Position numbers and translations under genes: made by a program
Notes under the pieces: generated by a model
Told to the model about the DNA's origin: nothing
Seen by the model: the letters and a program-made list of their open reading frames with translations, nothing else
The model's database searches: none
Source: Flavobacteriales bacterium
Lineage (GTDB): Bacteria; Bacteroidota; Bacteroidia; Flavobacteriales_F; PHOS-HE28
Assembly: GCA_016703005.1 (NCBI GenBank)
Contig: JADJCX010000033.1
Span: 62,001-126,000 of the forward strand
DNA length: 64,000 nucleotides
Direction: 5' to 3'
In this document: positions 39,846-51,747 of the stretch, piece by piece
Numbering within the stretch: position 1 is the first letter of the stretch
How the letters are laid out: each line of letters begins with the position of its first letter

Positions 39846-40628
39846 TCAAGGCTGTTGATCGCCGACGAGCTCAAAGAGTTCGTCGAGCTTGGGTACGAGG
39901 ATGATCTCCGTGCGGCGGTTGCGTGCACGGCCCTCGGTGGTGCTGTTGCCGGCCACGGGCATGAACTCACTGCGGCCCGCAGCAACGACGTTCAATGGTG
40001 GCACGCTGTACGTTGTGGTGAGCAAGCGCACAATGCTGGTCGCCCGCGCGGTGCTCAAGTCCCAGTTGTCCTTGAAGCTGGATGTACGGATGGGAATGGT
40101 ATCCGTGTGCCCTTCAACCATCACATTGATGTCGGTGTTGGCGCGCAGCACTTCAGCCAGCTTGCCCAAGGCCACTTTCCCTTTCGGGTCCACCGCAGCA
40201 CTGCCGCTTGCGAAGAGGAGTTTCTCGCTGAGCGAAACGTACACCTTGCCATCCTTGAGCGTTACCGTGAGATCCTCGGCATTGAAGTTCACCAGCGCAT
40301 CCGTCACTTTCTGTCGAAGCGCGCTCATGGCGTTGCTCTGCGCGCGCAGCTTGGCATCCAGTTCATCCATGCGTTGGGCCTTGGCCTTCAGCTCATCGTC
40401 CTTCGCGCGCAGTTCGCTCTTCCGCTTCTCGAGTTCAGCAGCCGTGAGTTTCGCGTGGTCCTCCATGCCGTACAACTGGCTGCGCAAGGCTTGCGCATCA
40501 TTGGCGGCCGCAGCGCTGTCCGCACGCAACCGTTCGACGGAGGAAGTCGCGCTCGCGTATTTGCGATTGCTTACACAGCTGGTGACGATCAGAGAGAGCA
40601 GGACAAGGACGGGTACTATGTTTCGCAT
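39846..40628 (-). CDS. OmpA-family peptidoglycan-binding lipoprotein
   Basis: 260 residues. Lipoprotein signal MRNIVPVLVLLSLIVTSCVS with lipobox around TSC. A long Ala/Leu coiled coil follows (LRSQLYGMEDHAKLTAAELE; KRKSELRAKDDELKAKAQRM), then the OmpA/MotB domain with VMVEGHTDTIPI and the classical STARATSIVRLLTT and AAGRSEFMPV motifs. It anchors the outer membrane to peptidoglycan. The start at 40628 rather than an upstream ATG is fixed by the signal peptide. Confidence 0.92.
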   Translation of the reverse strand: MRNIVPVLVLLSLIVTSCVSNRKYASATSSVERLRADSAAAANDAQALRSQLYGMEDHAKLTAAELEKRKSELRAKDDELKAKAQRMDELDAKLRAQSNAMSALRQKVTDALVNFNAEDLTVTLKDGKVYVSLSEKLLFASGSAAVDPKGKVALGKLAEVLRANTDINVMVEGHTDTIPIRTSSFKDNWDLSTARATSIVRLLTTTYSVPPLNVVAAGRSEFMPVAGNSTTEGRARNRRTEIILVPKLDELFELVGDQQP

Positions 40629-40856
40629 GTAGGAGTGCCACCCAACACTGTGCCCGCTGCGCAACACGCCCGAGTGGGGAGTCTGCCGCGCTCAGTGGAG
40701 GTGGTTCAGCGTGCTACCTGCTTTGGGCAATTCCCGTATGATCGGGGAAATACCTGCCCGATCGTGAGCAGATGGTTCCTCAGGAGGCTTTGACACACTG
40801 CCGCAAGGACCATGGTTCAGGTCTTGCGCCTTGGGAGTTATCCAACACCCTTGAAT

Positions 40857-41207
40857 ATGACACGCCCAATGATCACGATCGCACTTACACTTATGTGCAG
40901 CTTTCCTGCAACCGCACAAGTAGCGCCCATTCCGAACCAGAAGGATGTGGGCAGTTCCTGCATCTTGGCCACCGATGAGACCGTGTGGATCTCGATGGGC
41001 CTATCGGCCGAGCAGATCGAGAAGGTGAAGTCCATACAGACGCAGTGCAAAACCGATTGCGTGGGGCCGCTTGAAGGAGGTGAGAAGGACCCTGAGCTGA
41101 GCGGCGCCGCGCTCAAGCACCATGAAGATGAGTTGAAGAAGGCGCTTACTGAAGAGCAGTACGCCAAGTGGACGAAGTGGTGCAACGAACGGCCGGGCCG
41201 GGCCTAA
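40857..41207 (+). CDS. Small secreted Cys-containing protein (paralogue of 29192-29581)
   Basis: 116 residues from MTRPMITIALTLMCSFPATA. It shares with the 29192 gene the spaced motifs CILATDETVWISMGLSAEQI, IQTQCKTDC and ALTEEQYAKWTKWCNERPGR, but is clearly diverged. The two lie about 11 kb apart and on the same strand. The pattern of four Cys suggests two disulfide bonds in the periplasm or outside. Unknown function. Confidence 0.68.
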   Translation: MTRPMITIALTLMCSFPATAQVAPIPNQKDVGSSCILATDETVWISMGLSAEQIEKVKSIQTQCKTDCVGPLEGGEKDPELSGAALKHHEDELKKALTEEQYAKWTKWCNERPGRA

Positions 41208-41300
41208 GCACGGCGATCGAAGTCGGGTTGAGTGCCTTTGTATTCTGCGGGCAATAGGGGGCGGTAACATGGTAGGTCCTGAAATGTGCACCTTCGGCAC

Positions 41301-42237
41301 ATGCACCAGCACCGCCGCATCATTTCATTCCTTGCTATCGCATTCGGCTATACCTGGCTCCTTGCTGGTATCGGTGCGTTCTTCGGGATACGCGCAACAT
41401 CAGGCCTTTCCTACATGGCGCTCGCCGCGGCGTGCATGTTCGGTCCGGCGCTGGCGGCCATTGTGCAGCAGCGCCTTATTGATCGTGGGCCGTGGGCCGG
41501 CTTGGGTCTTCAGTTAGCCGGCACGAATTGGAAGATGCTCGGGGCAACGGCGTTGCTCGGTATCACCATCGTTCCGCTCATACTCTTGGGTGATCCACCT
41601 TGTGGGCGATCGCATGGGCATTGCCGCGTTCGGGCACATTAGCGTTACATCTGAACGCGTGGCCCTATCCGTTGCTGATATGATGGCACATATGGGCCAA
41701 GGGCGTTCTGGCGGAGCCATATCGGACGTGATGCAGCAGATGCCCGCAGGTCTTGTGCTCTTCGCTGGCCTGCTGTCTGCGGTGTTCTCTGCCTTCACAT
41801 TCAACCTTCCGTTCATGCTGGGCGAGGAATTGGGTTGGCGTGGGTACCTCTACCAAGCCACGGTGAGTTGGAAGCCGCAACGTCGGGTGCTCTTTACAGG
41901 CGTTGTGTGGGGGCTGTGGCATGCGCCGCTCATCCTCATGGGCCACAACTACCCGGAATATCCGATCGCTGGGGTGGGTCTGATGGTCGTGTTCTGTACC
42001 CTGCTCGCATTCCTTTTCGACTGGTCGCGTGCCCGCAGCGGTAGTGTGTGGTCGGCCTGTGTGCTGCACGGCATCATCAACGGCAGCGCAGGTTTGTTCG
42101 CATTGTTCGTATGGAGCGGCCATCCGCTGGTCGCATCGCCGGTGGGTGTAGCTGGGTTCACTGCGCTCGTGATCCTGGCAATGGCTGTGTTTCTCTTGGA
42201 CGCCAAGTACAGGGGAACATTCGGACACCGGCATTGA
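41301..42237 (+). CDS. CPBP-family intramembrane metalloprotease (one frameshift)
   Basis: About 312 residues reconstructed from two frames that meet near 41590-41600, where one extra base is present. The start MHQHRRIISFLAIAFGYTWL leads into hydrophobic helices. The catalytic motifs are LGEELGWRGYLYQ (EExxxR) and WGLWHAPLILMGHN (His), and HGIINGS carries the Asn of the third motif. Members cleave within the membrane, for example in CAAX-type processing or immunity, but this one's target is unknown. Both halves are well formed, so a sequencing error is likely. Confidence 0.8.
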
Positions 42238-42310
42238 TCCCAATAGCGATGGGTTGGATCGCCCACTGCTGATCATTCCCTAGCCGCGAGGCCCGCATGT
42301 CGCGCTAGCG

Positions 42311-43600
42311 TTATGCGCTTTGCGCTGGTACTTTCTGGACCGGTTCCGCAAGTGCGCGCTGCACCAGCACCGAGCAGGCCAAGCCAAGCAGGCAATAGCC
42401 AGTGAAGAGATAGAATCCCACCTCCAATGAACTGTTGTTGGTGGTGAGCACGTGGACGCTGGATACATACTCCCGAAGCACTGCCAATTGATTGTTCACC
42501 ACCCCGTTGAAGCCGATGAAGGCCATGAAGATGGCCACCACCAGCACGTCGGCCATGGACCACTTACCGGCTTGGAAGATGAGAAAGTAGGGGAGCTTTG
42601 CGCGGGGTGCACGTCGGCGCACCAAGGCGATCATGGACAGCACCAACTTCGACACCGGTATCAGCACGCTGAAGCTGAAGACCAGAATGGCCACCACCAT
42701 CAGCGCCGCGTCGCCGTCCTTGAACAACACCTGCACCACCTCCAGAATACTCTTGCTCTGGTAGAAGAGGACCTGGTCGGTGAAGGTGATGGGTTCGCCG
42801 ATGAGGGTGAGGGAGAACTCCGCTATGCTGGCTTCGATGTCGATCATGGGCAGGAACAAACCGGCGACCAGAACGGCCAGACTGGCGAGGATGGTTGTGA
42901 TCAACGGCACGGTCTGCTGCTTCGGTGAAGTGGCCGCGAGCACGAAGAGGACGAGGCAGGCGATGCCCATCAACGCCAAGTACCGTGTTTCCTCGGCCTT
43001 CAGTCTCTGTATGCGCGGTTCGATGAGGGCCATGGCGCTTGCACGATCACTAGCACCATGGCGCGCGATCACTTCGTTCAAGGCGGATCGGTCAACCAGA
43101 CCTTCGGTCTTCTCACCCAAGGCATTCAGTTGATCGATGATGAAGGTTTGCATCTCCTGCTTGTTCGCAGGGTCGTTGACGTAGTCGAGCATCAGGTCCG
43201 CGTATTTCGGTATACCCGAGCGGATGTCGTCCACATCCACAAGGATGTCCATCATCACGTTCTTCACCAACCCACCGAAGCCTTTCTGTTTGTTGCGGTC
43301 CTGCATCACCTTCTCCACCTCGTTGAGCAGGTCGGTCATCAACGTCACGATGTGCTTACGAGCTTGTTCGCGGTTCTCTGGCGTGAGGTGGAACTCAGCG
43401 ACATTTTTCTCCAGGATATCGCTGACGATCACCTTCCATTCGGAGGGGTCGAACAACCCGTATGTGACCTGGGAAAGTTCCATTGCGTCGGCGCGCAAGG
43501 ACCGACGCTCCACACCGATGTGGTAAGCACGCACGGCGGCGAACACCACGGTGCAGAGGAGGAACACGGCCGTGGTATTGCGGAAAAATGATCGTGGCAT
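42311..43600 (-). CDS. PqiA-like membrane protein with long N-terminal periplasmic domain
   Basis: 429 residues. The N-terminal TM (TTAVFLLCTVVFAAVRAYHI) is followed by about 170 soluble residues (helical, DLLNEVEKVMQDRNKQKGFG) and then about six TM helices ending with a paraquat-inducible protein A-like core (SKLVLSMIALVRRRAP; FQAGKWSMADVLVVAIFMAF; TGYCLLGLACSVLVQ). PqiA-type proteins work with MCE-domain lipid transport in the envelope, but I see no MCE partner. The extra N-terminal domain is unusual compared with E. coli PqiA. Confidence 0.82.
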   Translation of the reverse strand: MPRSFFRNTTAVFLLCTVVFAAVRAYHIGVERRSLRADAMELSQVTYGLFDPSEWKVIVSDILEKNVAEFHLTPENREQARKHIVTLMTDLLNEVEKVMQDRNKQKGFGGLVKNVMMDILVDVDDIRSGIPKYADLMLDYVNDPANKQEMQTFIIDQLNALGEKTEGLVDRSALNEVIARHGASDRASAMALIEPRIQRLKAEETRYLALMGIACLVLFVLAATSPKQQTVPLITTILASLAVLVAGLFLPMIDIEASIAEFSLTLIGEPITFTDQVLFYQSKSILEVVQVLFKDGDAALMVVAILVFSFSVLIPVSKLVLSMIALVRRRAPRAKLPYFLIFQAGKWSMADVLVVAIFMAFIGFNGVVNNQLAVLREYVSSVHVLTTNNSSLEVGFYLFTGYCLLGLACSVLVQRALAEPVQKVPAQSA

Positions 43601-43789
43601 GGATGGGGGTTAGGGCGAGTACGTTCAAAGGCATGGTTCGCGCCACGATAGAGAAGTAATGGAACACGCGTTCGGAGCGGGCGATGCGCTCTGTATATCC
43701 TGCACAACCCGGATGGCAGAATGGGGAAGGATCACCCCGATAACGTAGATGTACGACAACGCGTGGCGTCCGCGTGCGCTCTCCGCCGC

Positions 43790-45732
43790 TCAGTTCAACA
43801 AGTACTCACGCATGAAGGCGATCGTCGCGTAGAACTGGAAGTCCGTATTGTCCTTTTTGCGGAAGCCGTGGCCCTCGTCGTTGGCCATGAGAAACCATAC
43901 TGTGCCGCCGCTCTGTTTGATGCGATCTTTCGTCTGCACCGCCTCCGACGCCGGCACGCGAGGGTCGTTGCCGCCTTGCACAATGAAGAGCGGTTTCTTG
44001 ATCTTGTCCGTGTGGTTAAGAGGAGCGATGGCGTCATGGAAGGCGGCCATCTTCGGGTCGCGCTCGTCGCCGTATTCCACCCTGCGCAAGTCGCGGCGGT
44101 AGTCCTCGGTGTTCTTCAGGAACGTGCTGAAGTGTGAGATCCCCACCACATCCAATGAGCAGCGGATGCGATCGTTATAGTGGAAGGCCACGGCCAACGT
44201 CATGTAGCCGCCGTAACTGCCGCCCGTTACCATGATACGGTCGGCATCCAGATCCGGCTGCTGTGCGATCCAGTCCAACAGTGCACCGATATCCTTCACC
44301 GAATTCTCGCGATCGAAACCGTTGTCCAGATCGAGGAAGGTTTTGCCGTAGCCGCTCGACCCGCGCACGTTCGGGAAGATCATCGCCACGCCCATTTCGT
44401 TCATGAAATAGTTGTTGCGCCCCATGAACGATGGTCGGAACTGCCCTTCGGGCCCACCATGGATATTGATGACAACAGGGCGCTTGCCGGTGAACTTCGC
44501 CGGAGGACGATAGAGGTAGCCGCTGATGGAACGCTTGTCGAACGACGGCCACGTGATGAGTTCCGGTTCGCGCAAGGCGCTGCCGTCCATGCCGCCGAGT
44601 TCACTCTCGGTCCAGCGTGTCAGTTTGCCGGTGGCGCGTTCGAACTCGTACGCATCGCTGGTGGAGGCGTGGCTCGCAATGGTGAGGCCCAGCGAAGCTG
44701 CTATCGCGCGTCCAACGCAAGCCGCCCACCATGCCAACAGGCAAACCTTGCACGGGTTCGTACTTACCGGTTGCGGTGGTGAGGATATACGTGCGCGCCA
44801 TGCCGTTCTCGTTGGTGATGAAGGCCAGCAACGATCCGTCCTCGGTCAGTTCGGTATCGTTCACGTCCCACGGGATGTTGGCCGTGAGCGTTTGCAAGTT
44901 GCCGCTTGCCGGATCGTACCGGCACAACCGGTTGAACTCGCTGTCCTTGTTGCTCAATAGATAAATGCCCTTTCCATCGGAGGTGAACGCCACCGCGCGA
45001 TAGGTGGTGCGCTCGTCCTTCTTCGGCAGGATGCGTGTCTTGACGCCCGTGCGCAGGTCAACGATGTAGATGCGGCTCTCGTTCACCGAAAGTCCTTCGG
45101 TGAGCAACAACTGTGTATCGTCAGCTGACCATGCGGCCATGCTCCAACCACCACCGACGTTCTCCGCCACCACTTTGTCGGTTGTTGGATCCATCGGATC
45201 CATCACGCGGATGTCGCGGTCTTTGCCGTTGCGCATGGTGCTGGCATAGGCGAAGCGATCGCCTGCGTGGTTCCACTTGATACCACCGTTCTGCGAGCGC
45301 TTGCCGTCGGTAAGCATCGTAACCGCGCTGGTGGACATATCGAAGCGGTACAACTGCGCGAACTCGTTGCCGCCGATGTCTTTGCTGAACACGAAGTAGT
45401 TGCCCTGCTTCGGTTCGAAGCTGCCACCACCCACGGCATCCTCGAAGAAGGTGATCTGCTTGCGATCGCCGCCGGGGAACTTCACGCAGTGCAACTGACT
45501 GCTGTTGCCGAAGCGCGTGCCGATCAACATCTCTTTGCGCAACGGATGCCATTGCGACAACCCCGCGCCGCGCGATTCGGTGTAGCTGCGCACCTCGCTC
45601 ACAAGGCTCGATGGCAGCATAGGTATTCCCTCTACGGTCAGGTTCTCGCCAACAGGGATGCTGCCCGTTTGGGCATGTAGTTGCGTGGCGACGAGCAAGA
45701 GGCAAGTGACGTGGGAGGAAGGACCTGCGCAT
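43790..45732 (-). CDS. S9-family prolyl oligopeptidase-like peptidase (two frameshifts)
   Basis: About 647 residues after correction. The start ATG at 45730-45732 (MRRSFL) joins the rest only if one base is removed near 45712, which then gives a perfect signal peptide (HVTCLLLVATQLHAQ). A seven-bladed propeller follows (RFAYASTMRNGKDRDIRVMD; WSADDTQLLLTEGLS; TSDGKGIYLLSNKDSEFN). A second shift near 44700 leads to the catalytic domain: VNIHGGPEGQFRPS, then MVTGGSYGGYMTLAVAFH with the nucleophile Ser, the Asp near QGGNDPRVP and the His in NDEGHGFRKKDN. A secreted serine peptidase. No T9SS domain is seen. Confidence 0.88.
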
Positions 45733-45798
45733 GTACAATGGAAATTGCGCAGAACAAGGATAGGACTCGGCACTCGACGATGGGCATGGCTGCGAGCC

Positions 45799-47411
<1,613 letters not shown>

Positions 47412-47499
47412 CCTTTGAGCAATGCAAGCGGTAGGATCGGATATCCACACACTGGCAACTCGATCCGCATCACTACGTCTGGCTTGCATTGAAAGGACT

Positions 47500-50413
47500 A
47501 TGAACGGAGCAAAGCCTTACCACGCTGCCTTCCGTGCGACCGTTCTTGTGCTGGTGTTCCTGCTGTGCGCCGGTAGGGGCAATGCCCAAGTGAATACATT
47601 CTATTTCAACAGCGGCCCTATTCCGCAGTGCGATACAAGCATCTTCACGGCCAATGTTGCGGGCATTGGTACGCTACAGCCCTATGGTACGCAGTGGGGA
47701 TACTCATTGACCGAACTGGGCATCAACATCACTACGGACCATCCCCAAACCTTGCAGATCATCCTCACCTCACCGGCGGGCACTGACCTGGTTCTGTCAG
47801 AGTTCAACGGCGCAGGCGGACAGAACTACACCAATACGGTCTTCGGGCAATGGTGGAATCCGAACATCACCACTGGGGCAGCTCCGTTCACCGGTACATG
47901 GGCACCACAGGGCGGCAACTTGGATGTGTTCGATTGGGAATTGGGCGATGGCACATGGACCATTACCGTCATTGATACAGCTTGCGCGAACGGCGGCACT
48001 GGTCCTAACGGCACATGGACGCCCGGCTGGTTCGATGGTAACGGCCAGAACGGCGGATTCAACATTACGTTCTTCGTGCCCATGTGCCCCGGTGGCATCC
48101 CCTGGGGGACTTCAACGATCTGCGCTGGCGGATCGGTGGACATTATGGCATACTACCAATGGTCGGGTTACACCATCACTGTAATGGATCCGCGGTTTGT
48201 ACCGGTTGCGGATCCAAGCGCTGTGACGCTCCCGGGCCAGTACAACATCACGGCGTATGAGCCATGGGACGGATGCAGCTACTTCGCGTGGTACGATGTG
48301 ATCGTGGAATAACCGCCCGCGCTTGGGCCTGATCTGATCACCAACGTGGGTACGGGTGCGCCCGCCATGGACCTTACCGCCTTCTTCCCGTTGGCCGGGA
48401 CCACAAACGGCTGGACGCTGAACGGTGCTCCGATCACCAATGCCAACGCCGCTGCCGCATACGCGCCCGGTGTGTATCAGGTGATCGCGGCCACGAACGG
48501 TGGCTGCAGTGATACCGCCGATGTCACGCTGAGCATACTGCCTGGTCCGGCGCTCGGCCCCGATCAGAGCGCGGATGCTTGCCAAGGCACTACAGTGGAC
48601 CTAACGAGCTTGTACACCACAGCCGGCCTAACTGTGTTCTGGACATTCGCTGGTGCCGTGGTGCCGGACCCAACAGCCGTGGATCTCGATGGGCTCTATC
48701 AGCTTGTGGTGGTGAATGCGGATGGGTGTGGAGACACAGCAGTGGTGACACTGACCATGCAATACCCGCCCGCGCTGGGGCCCGACCAAACGATCGACCT
48801 GTGCGGTACTGCACCTCCTGTGGATCTGCTGGCCATGTTCAACACTGCCGGGCTTACCACCAGTTGGACGTTGAACGGCTTGCCCATTCCCAACTCCGCG
48901 GCGTCCGCGGCGTCAGCACCCGGTGTGTATGAAGTGATCGCAACGAACACCGGTATTTGTAGCGACACGGCAATGGCCACCATCAACCAGTTGACAACAC
49001 CCGCGCTGGGTGCCGACCAGTTCGTCAGCCTTTGTCAAGGCAGTGCCACTGATCTTACAGCGTACTTCAGCACGGCAGGTCTTACTGTTGACTGGACCGT
49101 AGCCGGTGCACCCGTGGCCGATCCCACTGCCGTGGGAGTCGCGGGGCAATACATGCTGGTGGTGAGCAACAGCGTCAGTTGTTCCGACACTGCTCTTGTC
49201 TCCGTCAGCGTGCAAACGAACCCTTCGTTGGGGCTCGACCAGTCGCTGGCTATCTGCGCAGGGTCGGTCATCGACCTGACAACATTGTACACGACCAACG
49301 GCTACACCACGAGCTGGTCGCAGAACGGTTCGCCTGTTCCGCCACCGGTCAATGCGTCCTCTTCCGGCGTGTACACACTGGCCGTGGCCGATGCGCTCGG
49401 TTGTGCCGATACCGCTGTTGTGGATCTTGTGGTGGATCCCGTGCCCATGCTCGGTGCCCGACCAAGCGCAGCAAGTGTGCGGTGGCGCCAGCTTCGACCT
49501 CAGCACCACGTACACCACCACTGGCTTGGTGGTGCAATGGACCGAAAACGGCTCAGCGGTGGCCGACCCTACAGCAGTAATACAGCCCGGAGCATACCAA
49601 CTGGTAGTGTCGAACAGCTACGGTTGCGCGGACACGGCTGTTGTGGTGCTCGCCGTCAATGCCAACCCTGTTCTGGGTGCTGACCAGTGGTTCGAGCTGT
49701 GCCCATGGCAGAGCGTGGACCTCACCGGGCTCTACAACCTGAATGGTCTCACGGCTTCGTATACGTTGAACGGCGCCGGTGTTACCGACCCGACAGCCGC
49801 AGCGGATAGCGGCACCTACGTGGTGACCGTGCAGGATATGAACGGTTGCGCGGGCAGTGCCACCGTGGTCATCGATACCGTTGCGTGCGTATGCGAAGCG
49901 GAGATCGTTGCGGATGCGAACTGCTTGCAGGACCCGGCGTACTTCAGTGTGGTGGCCGACTCCACCATATGGGACGTGCTATGGGACTTCGGTGGTGGGG
50001 CGGGTAACGTCAATGTGTTGAACCCGGAGGTGTTCTATACGACCGAAGGCAACATGGTGGTGACGCTCGAAGCGACATTGAGCTGCGGCGTGGTGCTGGT
50101 GCAGGATACGATCCACATCATGGATTGCTCGGACTCGTGCAGCGTTTTCCTGCCCAACGCGTTCACCCCCGACGGCGACGCAGTGAACGACGATTGGACC
50201 ATGGTCAGCGATTGCGTACCCGAACAATACCTGGTGTACATCTCCAACCGCTGGGGCGAACTCATCCACACCGGCACCGACCCGCTGAGCCCTTGGGATG
50301 GCACTTACAACGGCACGCTGGTGCAGGACGGCGTGTATGTGTACCGGCTCGTTTACCGCATGCCGTACCAAGAAGGCGCGAAGGTGATCGGGCATGTGGC
50401 GCTGTTGCGGTAG
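47500..50413 (+). CDS. Giant surface protein: P-domain, Ig-like repeats and T9SS type B (gliding-motility) C-terminus; one nonsense base, one indel
   Basis: About 970 residues. Signal peptide from MNGAKPYHAAFRATVLVLVF. The N-terminal region contains a proprotein-convertase P-like domain (ITTDHPQTLQIILTSPAGTD; GGLNLD-type WELGDGTWTITVIDTACANG). Then come about six repeats of about 80 residues with the form PALGxDQxxxxCxGxxVDLT and SGxYxxVVxNxxGCxDTAVV. A TAA at 48310-48312 interrupts the repeat linker where other linkers have TAC (QYPPALGPD), and an extra C at 49457-49459 shifts the frame. The end (CSVFLPNAFTPDGDAVNDDW, then VYISNRWGELIHTGTDPLSP) is a CHU_C type B sorting domain. Probably an adhesin. 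Confidence 0.82.
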
Positions 50414-50417
50414 GGGC

Positions 50418-50954
50418 TTACCGCACCCGCTCGTAGTGCATTTGTACCAAGCCCTTCGGGAAGCTCTTGGCTGAGACCAGTCGCAGGTTCTGCTGCGGAC
50501 GGCCGTCAGCAAAAAGCCGGATGCCCTCGCCGAGCATGATCGGGATGTAGGAGATGATGAAGGCGTCGAACAGATCGTGTTGCATAAGCAGATTCACGAG
50601 TTGGGCGCCGCCATCGCAATAGATGTCTTTGCCCGATCCGTGCTTCAGTTCCTTAACCAGTGCCACCGGATCGCCACTGTGGAAATGGATGTTGCCTAAT
50701 GAGGCTTGCCGCGTTCGAGTGATCACGTAGAGCGTCTTGTCCGGGTGCGGGTCGGGCACGCCCATGCTGGCCACCTTGTCGTACGTGCGGCGACCCATGA
50801 TCACGGTATCCACCGTTTCCTTGAAGGCGCCGTAGCCGTAGTCCTCGCCGGACTGCTCAACTACACCCAACCAATCGAGGTCCTCATTCGCCGTGGCGAT
50901 ATACCCGTCAAGACTTGTCGCGATGTAGAGGATGAGGCGGCGTTGTGGAGGCAT
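50418..50954 (-). CDS. Dihydrofolate reductase-family (RibD C-terminal-like) protein
   Basis: 178 residues from MPPQRRLILYIATSLDGYIA. ATANEDLDWL, IMGRRTYDKVASMGVPDPHP and DIYCDGGAQLVNLLMQHDLF match the YwjB/YyaP-like group of RibD-C proteins that bind NADPH. True reductase activity on a folate is not shown for most of them. It converges on the giant T9SS gene, 4 bp apart. Confidence 0.87.
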   Translation of the reverse strand: MPPQRRLILYIATSLDGYIATANEDLDWLGVVEQSGEDYGYGAFKETVDTVIMGRRTYDKVASMGVPDPHPDKTLYVITRTRQASLGNIHFHSGDPVALVKELKHGSGKDIYCDGGAQLVNLLMQHDLFDAFIISYIPIMLGEGIRLFADGRPQQNLRLVSAKSFPKGLVQMHYERVR

Positions 50955-51017
50955 GCGGTGACGAAGATCGCAAGGGGGCTCGTCCACCCGATGTGCAAGC
51001 CGCTACATTAGAACCGC

Positions 51018-51623
51018 ATGCCTGCGGACCACTCTAAATACACCCTGGTATTACCCAAGAGCGGTGGATACAAGCGGCTGAAGAGCTACCAACTGGCCCA
51101 ACTCGTGTACGATATTACCGTGCGCTTCGTGGTGCGGTACATACGTGCTGAAAGCCGCACACGCGACCAGATGGAGCAGGCCGCGCGCAGCGGTGCCCAG
51201 AACCTGGCCGAAGGCAGTGTGTTCAGTGCCACCTCGAAGAAGATCGAGATGAACCTGACGAATGTTGCCAAGGCCAGCCTTACCGAGCTGAAGGGCGACT
51301 ACGAGGATTTCCTCCGGCACCGCAAGCTGGCTCTATGGGCCAATGAAGACCCGCGCCGCGCGGACTTGGTGCGGCAGCGATGCACCACCGCCGATGAAGT
51401 AGCCGCTTGGGTGAAGCGGTCATGCGCGCAAGCCGAGAACAGAACCGATGCAACCTATGCCGAATGGAGCGCCAATGCCGCGCACGTGCTCTGCGGTGTT
51501 GCCATCACACTAATAGACCGACAGCTGATCAGCCAGGCCAACGCCTTCGAGAAGGAGGGTGGTTTTAACGAGCGCCTTTACCGGGTGCGCAGTGCAGCAA
51601 GGGCGAAAGGCGGTGGGCAGTAG
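51018..51623 (+). CDS. Four-helix-bundle suffix protein (23S rRNA IVP-like)
   Basis: 201 residues. LKSYQLAQLVYDITVRFVVR, DQMEQAARSGAQNLAEGSVF and SLTELKGDYEDFLRHRKLAL are the typical segments of bacterial four-helix-bundle proteins related to the intervening-sequence protein of 23S rRNA. A Gly/Ser-rich end follows. These genes are common in Bacteroidota as orphan genes and often sit next to repeated DNA; here a perfect inverted repeat begins 22 bp after the stop. Function unknown. Confidence 0.86.
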   Translation: MPADHSKYTLVLPKSGGYKRLKSYQLAQLVYDITVRFVVRYIRAESRTRDQMEQAARSGAQNLAEGSVFSATSKKIEMNLTNVAKASLTELKGDYEDFLRHRKLALWANEDPRRADLVRQRCTTADEVAAWVKRSCAQAENRTDATYAEWSANAAHVLCGVAITLIDRQLISQANAFEKEGGFNERLYRVRSAARAKGGGQ

Positions 51624-51644
51624 GTTGCTCAGTCACCTCGCGCA

Positions 51645-51695
51645 GGTGGACGGGATGGACGGGATGGAACATCCATCCCGTCCATCCCGTCCACC
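51645..51695. repeat. Perfect 24-bp inverted repeat with 3-base loop
   Basis: Both arms are exact complements for 24 bp (arm GGTGGACGGGATGGACGGGATGGA, given in shorter form here as GGTGGACGGGATGGACG and GGATGGA), loop ACA. Each arm contains two direct copies of GGACGGGAT. The stem is very stable, but no T tract follows, so it is not a standard Rho-independent terminator. It lies 22 bp after the four-helix-bundle gene and about 50 bp before the convergent T9SS gene. Confidence 0.85.
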
Positions 51696-51747
51696 GAAGT
51701 GGCAAAGGCCCTTGACCGATGCGCACGGGGGCGGGGGCTGATGCTGT

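Noticed and set aside
51645..51695. Rho-independent terminator
   Set aside because: The stem is perfect but no T tract follows on either side, so I list it as a repeat.
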